A DNA stretch of 64,000 nucleotides from NCBI GenBank assembly GCA_937923145.1, contig CALAJT010000017.1:1-64000 (forward strand), in the 5' to 3' direction. The position numbers were made by a program, and so were the translations under genes. Below, in pieces: positions 51,112 through 60,795 of this stretch (its first letter is position 1; every line of letters starts with the position of its first letter). The notes under the pieces are model-generated. The model saw nothing but the letters and a program-made list of their open reading frames with translations. It searched no databases and was not told where the DNA came from. This DNA is from an uncultured Rubritalea sp. (GTDB lineage Bacteria; Verrucomicrobiota; Verrucomicrobiia; Verrucomicrobiales; Akkermansiaceae).

Positions 51112-51465
51112 TTATCGGCGTAGTATAAGTCCAATGATAACTCCAACACCAACTGCTCCTAGAACAGCTTTTGTAGGATTCTCTCTGACGTAATCTTCTG
51201 CATTTGCGTGCAGTGCTTTTGCTTTCTCTGCGCCTTGCTTGAGTTTCACCGTAGCCTCGCCCTTAAGAGCTGTTGCTTTTTCGCCTGCATAGGCACGGAA
51301 GTTTTGAGCTTTTTCGACTGCTGCTGCTTTCACTGTCTGAGCCTGAGTTGCGGCGAAGTCACTCACAGAATCTGCTGAGTGGCTGCGTAGATCAGATGCT
51401 GCTCGGCTTACGCCAGAGTAATCTGATGGTGAGAGTGGAGTAGGTTTTGTAGGTGTGTAGTCCAT
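51112..51465 (-). CDS. DUF883 / YqjD-ElaB-type membrane protein
   Basis: 117 residues. Ala/Lys-rich amphipathic helix (TVKAAAVEKAQNFRAYAGEK, LKQGAEKAKALHANAEDYV) followed by RENPTKAVLGAVGVGVIIGL and LRR, the diagnostic DUF883 C-terminal membrane anchor with the preceding ENP motif. Family members bind ribosomes or shape membranes in stationary phase. First gene of the yqj-like trio. Confidence 0.8.
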   Translation of the reverse strand: MDYTPTKPTPLSPSDYSGVSRAASDLRSHSADSVSDFAATQAQTVKAAAVEKAQNFRAYAGEKATALKGEATVKLKQGAEKAKALHANAEDYVRENPTKAVLGAVGVGVIIGLILRR

Positions 51466-51728
51466 GATGTTTATATGATTTATATTGGTAGTAAATTCGG
51501 TGATTCGTGAACCACCTCAGAGTGCAAATATAGCACAGTCGCACTTTCTATATAACTACCTTTACACCGAATCTATCATGGCGCAAGATTGATATGCGAA
51601 ATAAAATCTAAGCTATATAAAATATATAATCTAACTAAGAAAAGTGAATTAAATGCTGACCAAATCAATCCTTCCAGCCACTTGACTTTCCTCTGAATCC
51701 AACGCAGTGTCTGGCTCTAGGAAATTTT

Positions 51729-53132
51729 ATGGCTAAGACATTATACAAAAAGACTTGGGACGCGCATGCTGTCGGCAAAATAGCAGATGGTCGTACACAA
51801 TTATTTATCGGCACACACTTAATCCACGAGGTGACATCTCCTCAGGCATTTGGAATGCTGCGTGACTTAAACTTGGCTGTAAAATACCCACAGCGCACAT
51901 TCGCTACGGTAGACCACATCGTCCCGACGGAAAGCCAAGTGCAGCCATTCGCCGACCCGCTAGCTGAAGGGATGATCAATGAGTTGAAGAAGAATGTCGA
52001 AGAACACGGGATTAAATACTTTTCACTTAACACTGGCATGCAGGGAATCGTCCATATGGTGGGACCTGAGCAAGGTATCACTCAGCCAGGCACTACTATT
52101 GTCTGTGGCGACTCACACACTGCTACTCATGGTGCGTTCGGTGCGATCGCTTTTGGCATAGGCACTACACAGGTTCGCGATGTTTTAGCTACACAGTCTC
52201 TGGCAATGGCGGAGCTCAAGGTACGCCGTATCAATGTGAATGGAGAACTCAAAACTGGGGTATACGCTAAAGATGTCATCTTATATATAATCCGTCACTT
52301 GGGAGCCAAAGGAGGCATTGGTTTCGCTTACGAATACGGAGGTGATGTCTTTGATAGAATGACCATGGAAGAGCGCATGACTGTCTGTAATATGTCCATC
52401 GAAGGAGGTGCGCGCTGTGGCTATGTAAATCCAGATGAGACTACTTATGAATATCTAAAAGGTAAGCCATACGCTCCGAAAGAAGCGGAGTGGGATGATG
52501 CAGTGAAACGATGGAATTCTTACGCCTCTGATGCTGACTGTGAATTTGACGATGTAGTAAATTTCTCCGCTGAAGATATTGAGCCTACTGTAACTTGGGG
52601 AATCTCTCCAGACCACGGTGTAGGTATTTCTGAAACGATTCCTGATCCAGATAAGGCTGCAACTGCTGAAGAGAAAGCAAGTATAGTGGAAGCGCTAGAA
52701 TACATGCGCTTACCAGCAGGAACCCCTGTCACAGATATTCCAGTAGATGTAGCATTCTTAGGTTCATGCACCAATGGTCGACTCTCAGACTTTCGCGAGG
52801 CGGCATCAATTTTAAAAGGCCATAAAGTAGCGCCAAATGTGAAAGCAATCGCAGTCCCAGGATCGCAGATTACTGCTCACCAATGCGAGCAAGAGGGTAT
52901 AGCGGAAATTTTCCGTGAGGCGGGTTTCGAATGGAGAGCCGCTGGTTGTTCCATGTGTCTTGCTATGAATCCTGATAAATTAATCGGAGATCAGATCTGC
53001 GCTAGCTCGTCTAACAGAAACTATAAAGGCCGCCAAGGAAGCCCTACTGGACGCACTATTCTCATGAGCCCTGCTATGGTGGTAGCAGCCGCGGTAAAGG
53101 GCAAGGTCACCGACGTGCGAACAACACTCTAA
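51729..53132 (+). CDS. leuC: 3-isopropylmalate dehydratase large subunit
   Basis: 467 residues, aconitase family, converts 2- to 3-isopropylmalate in leucine synthesis. [20 protein letters not shown], the [20 protein letters not shown] block and the [4Fe-4S] ligands in [14 protein letters not shown] and [13 protein letters not shown] are all present. The small subunit LeuD is not adjacent. The next gene, mlaE, begins 3 bases after the stop. Confidence 0.95.
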   Translation: MAKTLYKKTWDAHAVGKIADGRTQLFIGTHLIHEVTSPQAFGMLRDLNLAVKYPQRTFATVDHIVPTESQVQPFADPLAEGMINELKKNVEEHGIKYFSLNTGMQGIVHMVGPEQGITQPGTTIVCGDSHTATHGAFGAIAFGIGTTQVRDVLATQSLAMAELKVRRINVNGELKTGVYAKDVILYIIRHLGAKGGIGFAYEYGGDVFDRMTMEERMTVCNMSIEGGARCGYVNPDETTYEYLKGKPYAPKEAEWDDAVKRWNSYASDADCEFDDVVNFSAEDIEPTVTWGISPDHGVGISETIPDPDKAATAEEKASIVEALEYMRLPAGTPVTDIPVDVAFLGSCTNGRLSDFREAASILKGHKVAPNVKAIAVPGSQITAHQCEQEGIAEIFREAGFEWRAAGCSMCLAMNPDKLIGDQICASSSNRNYKGRQGSPTGRTILMSPAMVVAAAVKGKVTDVRTTL

Positions 53133-53135
53133 CGT

Positions 53136-53927
53136 ATGAACTTCATCCGCCTCATAGGCAAACTAGCCATCAGCCTTTTTGCCTTCATAGGGCAACTATT
53201 TGACCTAGTCTGTGATGTGGTAATTTCACTATTCAAAGGGAAATTATACTGGAGTCAGCTGATGAAGCAAATCGTAGAGATTGGCTGGCGATCTCAGCTT
53301 GTAGTTATTCTAACAGGTGCATTCACAGGAGCGGTATTATCCGCGCAGGCCATCTTCCAGATGGAGCAGTTTAAGATGGAGACAATGGCTGGAGCAGTAG
53401 TAAGTGTGGGCATGCTTCGTGAGTTAGGGCCCACAGTTACCGCTCTCATGCTAGCTGGTCGAGTAGGTGCATCTATGGCAGCAGAAATTGGCACTATGAA
53501 GGTAACTGAGCAAGTCGATGCTCTACGCTCGATGGATGTTCACCCTATCGATTATCTCGTAACACCGCGTTTTTTAGCGATGGCAATTTCTATGCCCCTG
53601 TTAATTGCCGAATCAGTAGGATTTGGAATTCTTTCCTCTATTCAAATTGGTACCGGAGTATTTGGCATCAATGAATCCTACTATAATTTCCATATTGCGG
53701 GGCGTACTGAAATGGTCGACATCATGATTTCTATGATCAAAGGAGTTACCTTCGGAATGCTCATAGTGGTGATCTCATGCCATCAAGGTCTTAGAGCTCG
53801 CGATGGTGCCGTGGGGGTAGGCAGAGGCACCACTAATGCGATGGTTTACTCTTCTCTTGCAGTTCTTATAGTAAACTATTTCCTCACCATGATTCTGAAT
53901 ATGCTGTTCCCACTGGGCATGCTTTGA
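53136..53927 (+). CDS. mlaE: MlaE-type ABC transporter permease (lipid transport)
   Basis: 263 residues, five or six membrane helices. The MlaE family core is QLVVILTGAFTGAVLSAQAI, LRELGPTVTALMLAGRVGAS and AEIGTMKVTEQVDALRSMDV. It forms the inner-membrane part of phospholipid transporters that maintain the outer membrane. MlaF (ATPase) and MlaD genes are not adjacent. Tightly packed between leuC (3 bases) and tilS (4 bases). Confidence 0.92.
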   Translation: MNFIRLIGKLAISLFAFIGQLFDLVCDVVISLFKGKLYWSQLMKQIVEIGWRSQLVVILTGAFTGAVLSAQAIFQMEQFKMETMAGAVVSVGMLRELGPTVTALMLAGRVGASMAAEIGTMKVTEQVDALRSMDVHPIDYLVTPRFLAMAISMPLLIAESVGFGILSSIQIGTGVFGINESYYNFHIAGRTEMVDIMISMIKGVTFGMLIVVISCHQGLRARDGAVGVGRGTTNAMVYSSLAVLIVNYFLTMILNMLFPLGML

Positions 53928-53931
53928 TCCC

Positions 53932-54870
53932 ATGAATTTGCTAGATACAGATTGGTTAGAATCAGCTAGAGAAAAACGCTTTTTAATTGGAGTATCTGGC
54001 GGTCGTGACTCCGTAGCACTTCTCCATGCTTGTGTCGCAGCTAGACTTACTGAGTTATTCGTAGTTCATGTGAACCACGAATTACGTGGGGAGGAATCTG
54101 AAGGTGATGCAGATTTCGTTAGAGAATTAGCATCACATTATCACTTACCGTGCTCGGTAAGTAAGCGAGACGTCCAGGCGAGTGCAATAGAAGAGAAAAA
54201 AAGTATTGAACTAAGCGCTAGAGAAGCCAGGCATCGAGTATTTGCTGAAAAAATGGCTCAGCACGATTGCACTGGTGTATTACTAGCTCACCATGCAGAT
54301 GACCAAGCTGAGACAGTTTTATTTAATCTCCTCAGAGGCTCTGCTGGGCTCAGAGGAATGCAGAAAAAGCAACGTCTAGACAGTATGAATATTACCCTCT
54401 ACCGACCGATTTTAGAAGTATCCCGTGCTGACATCAATGACTATATTTCTAGATACCAATTAGAATATAGAGAGGATTCGAGTAATGCAGATGACTTCGC
54501 AACTAGAAATCGTATCCGTAATGAGGTTATGCCATTACTAGAAGAAATAATGGGCAGAAAAGTAGCTCCCGCACTATCCCGTGCACTTAATATTTCTGAT
54601 AAGAAAGACAGCCTACTTAAAGAGATGTTCGATTACAATAGCCTATTAGATCCGCAAGGTAGACTTCATCTTCCTAGTCTAGGAGACATACCAACGGCAT
54701 TACAAGAATTCGCCCTACATCGTTACCTTAAAGAACAGGAGGTTTCTAACATTTCTAAAGAGCTGATCGAATCTGCTGTAAATCTGTTAGATAAATCACA
54801 ACCTGCGAAGATCAATTTACCTCAAGGTAGATTTCTCAGACGCAGTCAGCAACGTGTCTTTATAGAGTAG
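53932..54870 (+). CDS. tilS: tRNA(Ile)-lysidine synthase
   Basis: 312 residues. Converts C34 of tRNA-Ile(CAU) to lysidine so that it reads AUA. The PP-loop is FLIGVSGGRDSVALLHA; VLLAHHADDQAETVLFNLLR with GSAGLRGM and the YREDSSNADDFATRNRIRNE region are signatures. The C-terminal part is shorter than in E. coli (about 430 residues), but lengths vary. Ends 4 bases from the convergent aroA. Confidence 0.93.
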   Translation: MNLLDTDWLESAREKRFLIGVSGGRDSVALLHACVAARLTELFVVHVNHELRGEESEGDADFVRELASHYHLPCSVSKRDVQASAIEEKKSIELSAREARHRVFAEKMAQHDCTGVLLAHHADDQAETVLFNLLRGSAGLRGMQKKQRLDSMNITLYRPILEVSRADINDYISRYQLEYREDSSNADDFATRNRIRNEVMPLLEEIMGRKVAPALSRALNISDKKDSLLKEMFDYNSLLDPQGRLHLPSLGDIPTALQEFALHRYLKEQEVSNISKELIESAVNLLDKSQPAKINLPQGRFLRRSQQRVFIE

Positions 54871-54874
54871 CTAA

Positions 54875-56164
54875 TTACTCCTCACTTACAGACGCGAATT
54901 TCTCGAAGTAGTCTGGGAATGTTTTCGCGGTGCAGCCAGGATCATTGATGGTGACTGCTGTATCACTAAGAGCTACTAGTGAAAAGCACATGGCGATACG
55001 ATGGTCATCGTAGGTGTCGATAGCTGCATGTTTGAGTTGTTTTGGAGGAGTGATTTCTATGTAGTCCTCCCCTTCCACTACTTCTGCTCCTACTTTGCGT
55101 AGCTCCGTGGCCATGGCGAAGAGGCGGTCGGTTTCCTTTACCCTCCAGTTGTAGATGTTTCTGATCGCAGTGGTGCCTTCTGCGAAGAGAGCTGCTGTGG
55201 CGATGGTCATGGCAGCGTCTGGGATGTGATTCATGTCTTGATCTATTGCGCTCAGAGGAGCTGACTTCACGGAGATAAAGTCGTCTCCCCATGTGACCTC
55301 TGCGCCCATATCTGCTAGGACATTAGCGAATTGTGTATCGCCTTGGACGCTGGATTTACCGATGCCTGTGACTTTAATTTCTCCTCCTTTGATAGCTGCG
55401 GCAGCTAAGAAGTAGGATGCGGATGATGCATCGCCTTCTACTAGGAATGATCCTGGGGATTGGTAAGTCTGGCCTGCTTTGACATGGAAGGTCTGGTAAT
55501 TATCATGCTCTACCTCAACTCCGAATTTCTTCATTATATCGAGGGTGATTTCGATGTATGGCTTGGAAACAAGTTCACCTACAATAGAGATTTCCATGTC
55601 CTCTTGAGCCATAGGAGCCGCCATGAGCAGAGCCGTTAGGAATTGGCTAGAGATGGAACCATCTATATTTACTTTGCCCCCCTTAATGCCGTTAGATTTA
55701 ATATGTAGAGGTGGGTAGCCTTCGTTTTTTTGGCAAGTAATATCACTGCCAATTGCTCTGAGTGAATCGACTAAAGCATCGATGGGGCGCTCTTCCATAC
55801 GTGGCTCACCAGTGAGAATATAGTCACCTTTTCCAAGACAGAGTGCCGCACAGAGTGGACGCATAGCTGTTCCTGCGTTTCCTAGGAATAATTCGATCTG
55901 ACCTTTTGATGTAGTATCAAATCCACCTGCGAGACCTTGCACATTACAAACTGTTTTATCTGCTGATAACTCGTAGCTGACTCCTAGCTTTTGAAGGGCA
56001 TTGAGCATGTGACGGATATCATCGCTATCGAGCAGGTTCGTTATCTCTGTATTACCCTCTGCTAAGGCTGCTAATAGGAGAGCTCTGTTTGAAAGGCTTT
56101 TTGAGCCGGGGAGATTGATCACTCCGTTAATTTTTGAGATTGGTTCTAGTGTAAGTGAGTCCAT
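54875..56164 (-). CDS. aroA: 3-phosphoshikimate 1-carboxyvinyltransferase (EPSP synthase)
   Basis: 429 residues. Sixth step of the shikimate pathway. [20 protein letters not shown] is the shikimate/PEP site; [20 protein letters not shown] has the LGNAGTA motif with [10 protein letters not shown] of the glyphosate-sensitive class I type; [20 protein letters not shown] and [17 protein letters not shown] complete the site. The ATG shares one base with the tyrA stop, so translation is coupled. Confidence 0.95.
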   Translation of the reverse strand: MDSLTLEPISKINGVINLPGSKSLSNRALLLAALAEGNTEITNLLDSDDIRHMLNALQKLGVSYELSADKTVCNVQGLAGGFDTTSKGQIELFLGNAGTAMRPLCAALCLGKGDYILTGEPRMEERPIDALVDSLRAIGSDITCQKNEGYPPLHIKSNGIKGGKVNIDGSISSQFLTALLMAAPMAQEDMEISIVGELVSKPYIEITLDIMKKFGVEVEHDNYQTFHVKAGQTYQSPGSFLVEGDASSASYFLAAAAIKGGEIKVTGIGKSSVQGDTQFANVLADMGAEVTWGDDFISVKSAPLSAIDQDMNHIPDAAMTIATAALFAEGTTAIRNIYNWRVKETDRLFAMATELRKVGAEVVEGEDYIEITPPKQLKHAAIDTYDDHRIAMCFSLVALSDTAVTINDPGCTAKTFPDYFEKFASVSEE

Positions 56165-57018
56165 TATTTGATGAGGTCGCGTTTACGTTTAGCTTCTGCT
56201 AGATAGTCTAGCATCGCTGGCTTATTATTACTCTTCAGAAGCTCTTGAAATTGATTTAGCTCATACACACTCTCTGTGATACTTCGCTGAAGTGCATCCC
56301 TGTTTTCTAACAGTATTTCAGCCCATAGCACAGGATCTCCAGAGGCCACACGTGTAGTATCTTTTAGTCCGCCACCTGCTAGGTCTGATATATCCTCGAA
56401 TGCTAGGCCGACTTTAGCTCCGATACACGCAAGGGAGTGGGGAAAGTGACTGATCCTCGCGACTGCGTAGTCATGATCTTCTGGAGTTAGCTGCCTCACT
56501 CGACAGTGTAATGACTCCCAGAACTCGGTCAGTATTTTGATCTCATTTTCTAGCTCTGGATTTGTAGTGGTGACAATACAGGCTGCGTCATCTAGTAGAT
56601 CCACTCTTGCCGCCTCTATGCCTGCATTCTCAGATCCTGCCATCGGGTGACTACCTATGTAGACCGCTTTAGAGAGTGAGATGATAGGTTCTATCACCTC
56701 ATGCGTGAGACGCTTAACGCTGCCGACATCGGTGAGGATAAATTTATCATCACCCCGTATCGCTATGATTTTTTCAGCTAAATCTCCCATCACTCCTACT
56801 GGTGTGGCTAGGATAATGATGTCAGCATCTGCTACTATTTCCTTTAAATCTGTGGAGGTGTATTCTATGCCTAAATTCCTAGCCTTAATCAGTGCCTGAT
56901 CTCTTCTAGCCCATAGTGATACTTTAAGTCCTGGGTGATGCTTACGTAGAGAGAGGGCGACAGAACCTCCGAGAAGACCTGCACCGAGTATCGCTATTTT
57001 TGGGTTCTGTTGCATCAT
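56164..57018 (-). CDS. tyrA: Prephenate dehydrogenase
   Basis: 284 residues. NAD-dependent conversion of prephenate to 4-hydroxyphenylpyruvate for tyrosine. Rossmann motif [20 protein letters not shown] at the N-terminus; [18 protein letters not shown]; the catalytic-region [20 protein letters not shown] and [11 protein letters not shown] follow. No chorismate mutase or ACT domain is fused. Forms a tyrA-aroA unit. Confidence 0.92.
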   Translation of the reverse strand: MMQQNPKIAILGAGLLGGSVALSLRKHHPGLKVSLWARRDQALIKARNLGIEYTSTDLKEIVADADIIILATPVGVMGDLAEKIIAIRGDDKFILTDVGSVKRLTHEVIEPIISLSKAVYIGSHPMAGSENAGIEAARVDLLDDAACIVTTTNPELENEIKILTEFWESLHCRVRQLTPEDHDYAVARISHFPHSLACIGAKVGLAFEDISDLAGGGLKDTTRVASGDPVLWAEILLENRDALQRSITESVYELNQFQELLKSNNKPAMLDYLAEAKRKRDLIK

Positions 57019-57035
57019 TATATTATCTCACTAAA

Positions 57036-57066
57036 ACGCCGGCTCTTGCGGAACAAGAGTCGGCGT
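57036..57066 (-). terminator. Terminator of the lysine-rich lipoprotein gene
   Basis: ACGCCGGCTCTTG (57036-57048) and CAAGAGTCGGCGT (57054-57066) pair over 13 positions with one G-U, around a 5-base loop. On the minus strand TTTT follows the stem. It lies between the lipoprotein gene and tyrA and would insulate tyrA. Confidence 0.75.
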
Positions 57067-57128
57067 ATTTATTTAGCTTAGAAGGTCAGCATAGCCAACC
57101 CTAAAACTAGATTCTGTCAAAATTACCA

Positions 57129-57575
57129 CTAAGGGACTCTGAAGACGTGAGTTGGATTTGAGTCATGCGGGTCACGCACTTTAGTTCCAGAAGGAATGCC
57201 TCTAACGTCTACCTGATTATTAGTGTATGGGTTAAATACGAAGCCTGCTTTACCTGGCACTTTAGAAGCATTTTTTACTACCTTAGGTGCTGCTGGCTTA
57301 GGCGGAGTTACCTTTTTAACTACTGGCTTAGTAATTTTTTTAGGTGTAGTTTTTACCTTGCTAGAAGTAGATCTTACTTTTTTCTTAGCAGTTTTAGTAG
57401 TTTTACTTACCTTCTTCTTTGTTGCTGTTTTTACTGCTTTTTTAGTGGGAGTTTTTACTGATGCAGCCTTCTTCTTTACAGCAGTTGCAGTTGCAGGATT
57501 CTGACCCGCTATTGGATAACATGATACCAGACCGCCTAGGCAACCGATTGTGAGGATAGTGTTTAAGATTTTCAT
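57129..57575 (-). CDS. Lysine-rich, histone H1-like lipoprotein
   Basis: 148 residues. A lipoprotein signal (MKILNTILTIGCLGGLVSC; lipobox LVSC) is followed by a ~85-residue Lys/Ala/Thr/Pro-rich stretch (KKKAASVKTPTKKAVKTATK, PKKITKPVVKKVTPPKPAAP) like an H1 C-terminal tail. It ends with a small conserved-looking segment (KAGFVFNPYTNNQVDVRGIP, SGTKVRDPHD, FRVP). The signal argues for an envelope location, so the basic stretch may bind peptidoglycan or lipopolysaccharide rather than DNA. Function unknown. Confidence 0.7.
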   Translation of the reverse strand: MKILNTILTIGCLGGLVSCYPIAGQNPATATAVKKKAASVKTPTKKAVKTATKKKVSKTTKTAKKKVRSTSSKVKTTPKKITKPVVKKVTPPKPAAPKVVKNASKVPGKAGFVFNPYTNNQVDVRGIPSGTKVRDPHDSNPTHVFRVP

Positions 57576-57721
57576 AGTGTAAGTTTAAAATTGGGGATTG
57601 TTAGTTTCTGATATTTCATTAGTAATTAATTACTAAAATTTTCAGAATGGCAGTAGCCTCTATAGAATACGTATATTGTCAAGGAAGTCTATCGATATGA
57701 AACTGTAATCTAGTTATTAAG

Positions 57722-57756
57722 AAAAAAGGTGGAGTCGAGCTACTCAACTCCACCTT
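57722..57756 (-). terminator. Terminator of the multi-helix channel gene
   Basis: AAGGTGGAGT (57726-57735) pairs perfectly with ACTCCACCTT (57747-57756); on the minus strand six T follow (57722-57727). It lies about 28 bases past the stop of the 57784 gene. Confidence 0.88.
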
Positions 57757-57783
57757 AAAAGTGAACCTTATTCTAACGTAGAA

Positions 57784-58995
57784 TTATCCACGCTTATCTA
57801 ACCAACGCTGAACGAAAGTCTGAGCACCAAGACCAATAGCGATAGCGCCACCGATTCCAAATGCAACTCCTGCTGCGTAGATAGCTACAGTATAAGGAAG
57901 ACCTGTAAGCTCAGGAGCAAGTCCTGTGCGATTTAGAGCTACTACTGAAGTAAGGATGATGATAGCGTATTTCGCTATTTTAGCGAGTCCAGCATTTCCT
58001 TCTACGAGGTTATCGTAAGCGAAGCGTGATGCGATAACACCCACTACTAGGATAAGAAGAGCTAGCAGGATATTAAAGTATCCTTGGTATAGTCCTTCTG
58101 ACGCTCTAGATAGAATGTCGATGTTAAGCTTATCAATAGCCGCTGTGAATGTAAGAATGATCACAGAGATCATTACGATAGTTCCAGCGATAGATGAGAT
58201 CGAACGTGAACCTGATGTTGGCACTGAAAGACCTAGCTTAGCTGGAAATTCATCTACGTTTGTCGCTTGAAGAAGATTTGTAACAAGACGCTTAGCGATA
58301 TCACCAATCAAACAACCAATAGCGATGAGAACACCAGCAATGAGGATATTTGGAACAGCACCAGTGATTTGGTTAACAATTCCTTGTATAGGCTTAGATA
58401 CCGCATCGATTCCTAGTATGTTCAACACTGCTGGAGTGAAGAGAAGTAGGAAGAATGCCCAAGCAGCAGTAGCAAGTGCATTACTAATAGGTGCAGTTCC
58501 AGCTACAGATCCGAGACGTTCGTCTACCTTAGCAGCGCTGAGCACGTCACGAACAAGGTTCTTGATAAGACCTGCGATCATGACAACGATATATGCCATA
58601 ACACCAGCTAGAAGTAGCTTAGGAATGAAATCAAAGATATCATTTAGGATGTTAGTGAGAGGCTCACTAACTGAATCTAGATTCGCTGTACCGAGTGCGA
58701 AAATCAAGATGAAGAGCATTAAGATAGCCTTTACGAACCCAACGATTCCTTTTGACACGTTTGTGTCATGACCAAATTTAGCTGCGATTTTATCATCGAG
58801 GCTAGTTTTGCTGAGAGACTTCTCTACAAGCTTACCAACTGCGTTGACGACGAATTTACCAATCCAGAGGATCAATAGCACTAAGAGGATATCTCCAAAA
58901 GTCCCTAGACTTGAGAAAATACCTTTCACTGCTGCTGTCGACTCGTTTACGGTGCGCATGAATGCGTTGCCGAGTATTATATTAATGTTTTGCAT
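57784..58995 (-). CDS. Mechanosensitive-channel-related protein with repeated TM-helix motifs
   Basis: 403 residues from ATG 58995; the frame extends to TTG 59025 without a better start. At least ten hydrophobic segments with a repeated motif of the conserved TM_helix family: LLVLLILWIGKFVVNAVGKL, IPKLLLAGVMAYIVVMIAGL, VPNILIAGVLIAIGCLIGDI and LLALLILVVGVIASRFAYDN. Between repeats lie KVDERLGS and NVDEFPAKLGLS segments. It resembles CmpX-type proteins rather than classical MscS because no cytoplasmic beta domain is present. Membrane channel or osmotic regulator by inference. Confidence 0.75.
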   Translation of the reverse strand: MQNINIILGNAFMRTVNESTAAVKGIFSSLGTFGDILLVLLILWIGKFVVNAVGKLVEKSLSKTSLDDKIAAKFGHDTNVSKGIVGFVKAILMLFILIFALGTANLDSVSEPLTNILNDIFDFIPKLLLAGVMAYIVVMIAGLIKNLVRDVLSAAKVDERLGSVAGTAPISNALATAAWAFFLLLFTPAVLNILGIDAVSKPIQGIVNQITGAVPNILIAGVLIAIGCLIGDIAKRLVTNLLQATNVDEFPAKLGLSVPTSGSRSISSIAGTIVMISVIILTFTAAIDKLNIDILSRASEGLYQGYFNILLALLILVVGVIASRFAYDNLVEGNAGLAKIAKYAIIILTSVVALNRTGLAPELTGLPYTVAIYAAGVAFGIGGAIAIGLGAQTFVQRWLDKRG

Positions 58996-59178
58996 AGTAT
59001 TTGTGTTTAGTTGTTTTATTAACAAGTTTTCGAACTCAATACTGTGGAAGCGCTATTGTTGTTGCTGTAGAAGCAATTGCTACTCCCGTCACGTTTGGGT
59101 TCACTGGTTTAGATAAGACTAAAGCTTTCATTTGTCACATCTAAATGTAAAATAATTCACAATAATTCACTATAAACT

Positions 59179-60198
59179 ATGTCATCACTCTTGAATCAAC
59201 TCCTCACAATGATTTCGTGTCCAGGCTCTACCTTTAATGAGTCTGATTTTTTACGTTTATTTATACACCAAACCGAAAAAAATACCGCCTATTCGACCTA
59301 CGTAGATAACTGTATAGAAAATTTAAATGATATAGCAGATTGGAAAGATATACCCGCAATACCGACAGATGCATTCAAGTCTTCCACAAATCCGACTTCA
59401 TTTGACCTCACTGATAACAATGTAACTACTTTTCTCACCTCTGGCACAACTACAGAAAAACGAGGATCGCACTATTTTCGTAGCACAAAACTCTATGAGG
59501 AATCCGTCATAGCAGGCTGGAGATCACTCTATATTCCAGAGCTACATCCTGACACATTATTTTTGACCTCCAGTGCTGATGAAGCTCCTAATTCATCACT
59601 TTCTCATATGATGGAAACTTTAAAATCTAGATCATGCCCCACTGCTCGCTTTATACTCTCAGAAGGTAAGATTAGTATGGATCTTTTCACGAAAGCTGCG
59701 GATTCCCAGCGACCTATTTCCCTTATTGGCACCGCCCTCGCATTTCTTCAGTTATTTGAAAATCTTGCCGAGAGCAACGAGACATTCTCTCTTCCCGATG
59801 GCAGCTGGGCAATGGAAACGGGTGGATATAAAGGGACAGATAAATCATTTACTAAAGAAGAACTTTACCGTCTATTTACTCAGTACCTTGGACTAAATGA
59901 AAATGATACCTGGAATGAATACTCCATGACAGAACTCTCAAGCCAATTCTATACCAGGGGCATAGGAGCTCCACACAAAGGACCCGCATGGACACTGGTC
60001 AAAGTAATCGACCCAGAGACACTACAGCCAGTCGAGCCTGGCGAGATGGGATATCTAGTTATTTACGATTTAGCAAATTACGACTCATGCCTAGCAATCA
60101 TGACTCAAGATCTGGCTATCTACCATGATGAGAGATCATTTACACTCATAGGTAGAGACCCATCGGCACTGCCTAGGGGCTGCTCTCGCTCTCTGTAG
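59179..60198 (+). CDS. LuxE-type acyl-protein synthetase family protein
   Basis: 339 residues. The adenylate-forming LuxE family activates fatty acids in bioluminescence (luxCDE) or related pathways. FLTSGTTTEKRGSHYFRS carries the phosphate-binding SGTT loop; TGGYKGTDKSFTKEELYRLF and WNEYSMTELSSQFY match the family's later motifs, with a Tyr/Ser acyl-accepting region. No luxC reductase or luciferase gene lies nearby, so light emission is not implied; a role in acyl activation for cell-wall, lipid or natural-product synthesis is possible. Divergent from the channel gene. Confidence 0.8.
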   Translation: MSSLLNQLLTMISCPGSTFNESDFLRLFIHQTEKNTAYSTYVDNCIENLNDIADWKDIPAIPTDAFKSSTNPTSFDLTDNNVTTFLTSGTTTEKRGSHYFRSTKLYEESVIAGWRSLYIPELHPDTLFLTSSADEAPNSSLSHMMETLKSRSCPTARFILSEGKISMDLFTKAADSQRPISLIGTALAFLQLFENLAESNETFSLPDGSWAMETGGYKGTDKSFTKEELYRLFTQYLGLNENDTWNEYSMTELSSQFYTRGIGAPHKGPAWTLVKVIDPETLQPVEPGEMGYLVIYDLANYDSCLAIMTQDLAIYHDERSFTLIGRDPSALPRGCSRSL

Positions 60199-60231
60199 AA
60201 TTCCTAGCTCCCAAGCCATTATTTGAGCAGC

Positions 60232-60786
60232 CTAATAATAAGGCTCTAACATGAAGTAGCAGACTGGTCCAGTGATGGCTACATAGAGCCAGATTGGAAA
60301 TACCCATCTAGCTAGTTTGCGATGCTTTTGGAATTGATTAGTAGCCCCGAACATCCATGTGTAGAGAATGAAAGGTAGACTTATTCCTGCTAGAACAATG
60401 TGGGTAATGAGGACAAAGAAATAGAGCCCGCGTAGAGGTTCGCCCTTGGGATACGTAGTCTCTGGAGTAGTAAAATGATACGATACGTATCCCAGCAAGA
60501 AGAGAACTGAACATAGCATAGCAAAACTGATCCAGCGTTTGTGTGCGGTGACGTTCTTTTTCTTAATCATCCATACAGCCATGATTAGACTGACAGCTAC
60601 TAGCGTATTTAGAAGAGCATGGATAGGCGGGAGGAAGGTCATATCGACTCCGATATCAAACTTCACACGTCGCATCAGCCCGACTGTTATTAATACTACC
60701 GCAGTAAGAATCCAGATGACTTTCTTGAGCGAGCCAGCTAGCTTTGCGTTTACCGGACGTTTGAGATATTCGTTAAATTCGGACAT
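60232..60786 (-). CDS. DUF420 membrane protein (cytochrome oxidase assembly type)
   Basis: 184 residues, five predicted helices including IWILTAVVLITVGLMRRV, ALLNTLVAVSLIMAVWMIKK and FFVLITHIVLAGISLPFILY. The conserved histidines in KKNVTAHKRWISFAMLCSVL and VLITHIVLAG are typical of DUF420 (CtaM/YozB-like), which assists heme-copper oxidase assembly. Last gene of the ctaB-SCO-SCO-DUF420 run. Confidence 0.85.
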   Translation of the reverse strand: MSEFNEYLKRPVNAKLAGSLKKVIWILTAVVLITVGLMRRVKFDIGVDMTFLPPIHALLNTLVAVSLIMAVWMIKKKNVTAHKRWISFAMLCSVLFLLGYVSYHFTTPETTYPKGEPLRGLYFFVLITHIVLAGISLPFILYTWMFGATNQFQKHRKLARWVFPIWLYVAITGPVCYFMLEPYY

Positions 60787-60795
60787 AATAAAATC

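Noticed and set aside
57223-57504. Hydrophobic ORF on the plus strand over the lysine-rich gene
   Set aside because: It is the antisense shadow of the Lys/Ala/Thr codons, which read as Phe/Leu/Val; no independent support.
59179-60198. Bioluminescence locus
   Set aside because: Only a LuxE-like gene is present; no luciferase or LuxC homologue is in the window.
60178-60232. Hairpin GGCTGCTC/GAGCAGCC between the LuxE-like gene and DUF420 gene
   Set aside because: The arms are separated by about 39 bases and one lies inside coding sequence; no T run, so probably chance.
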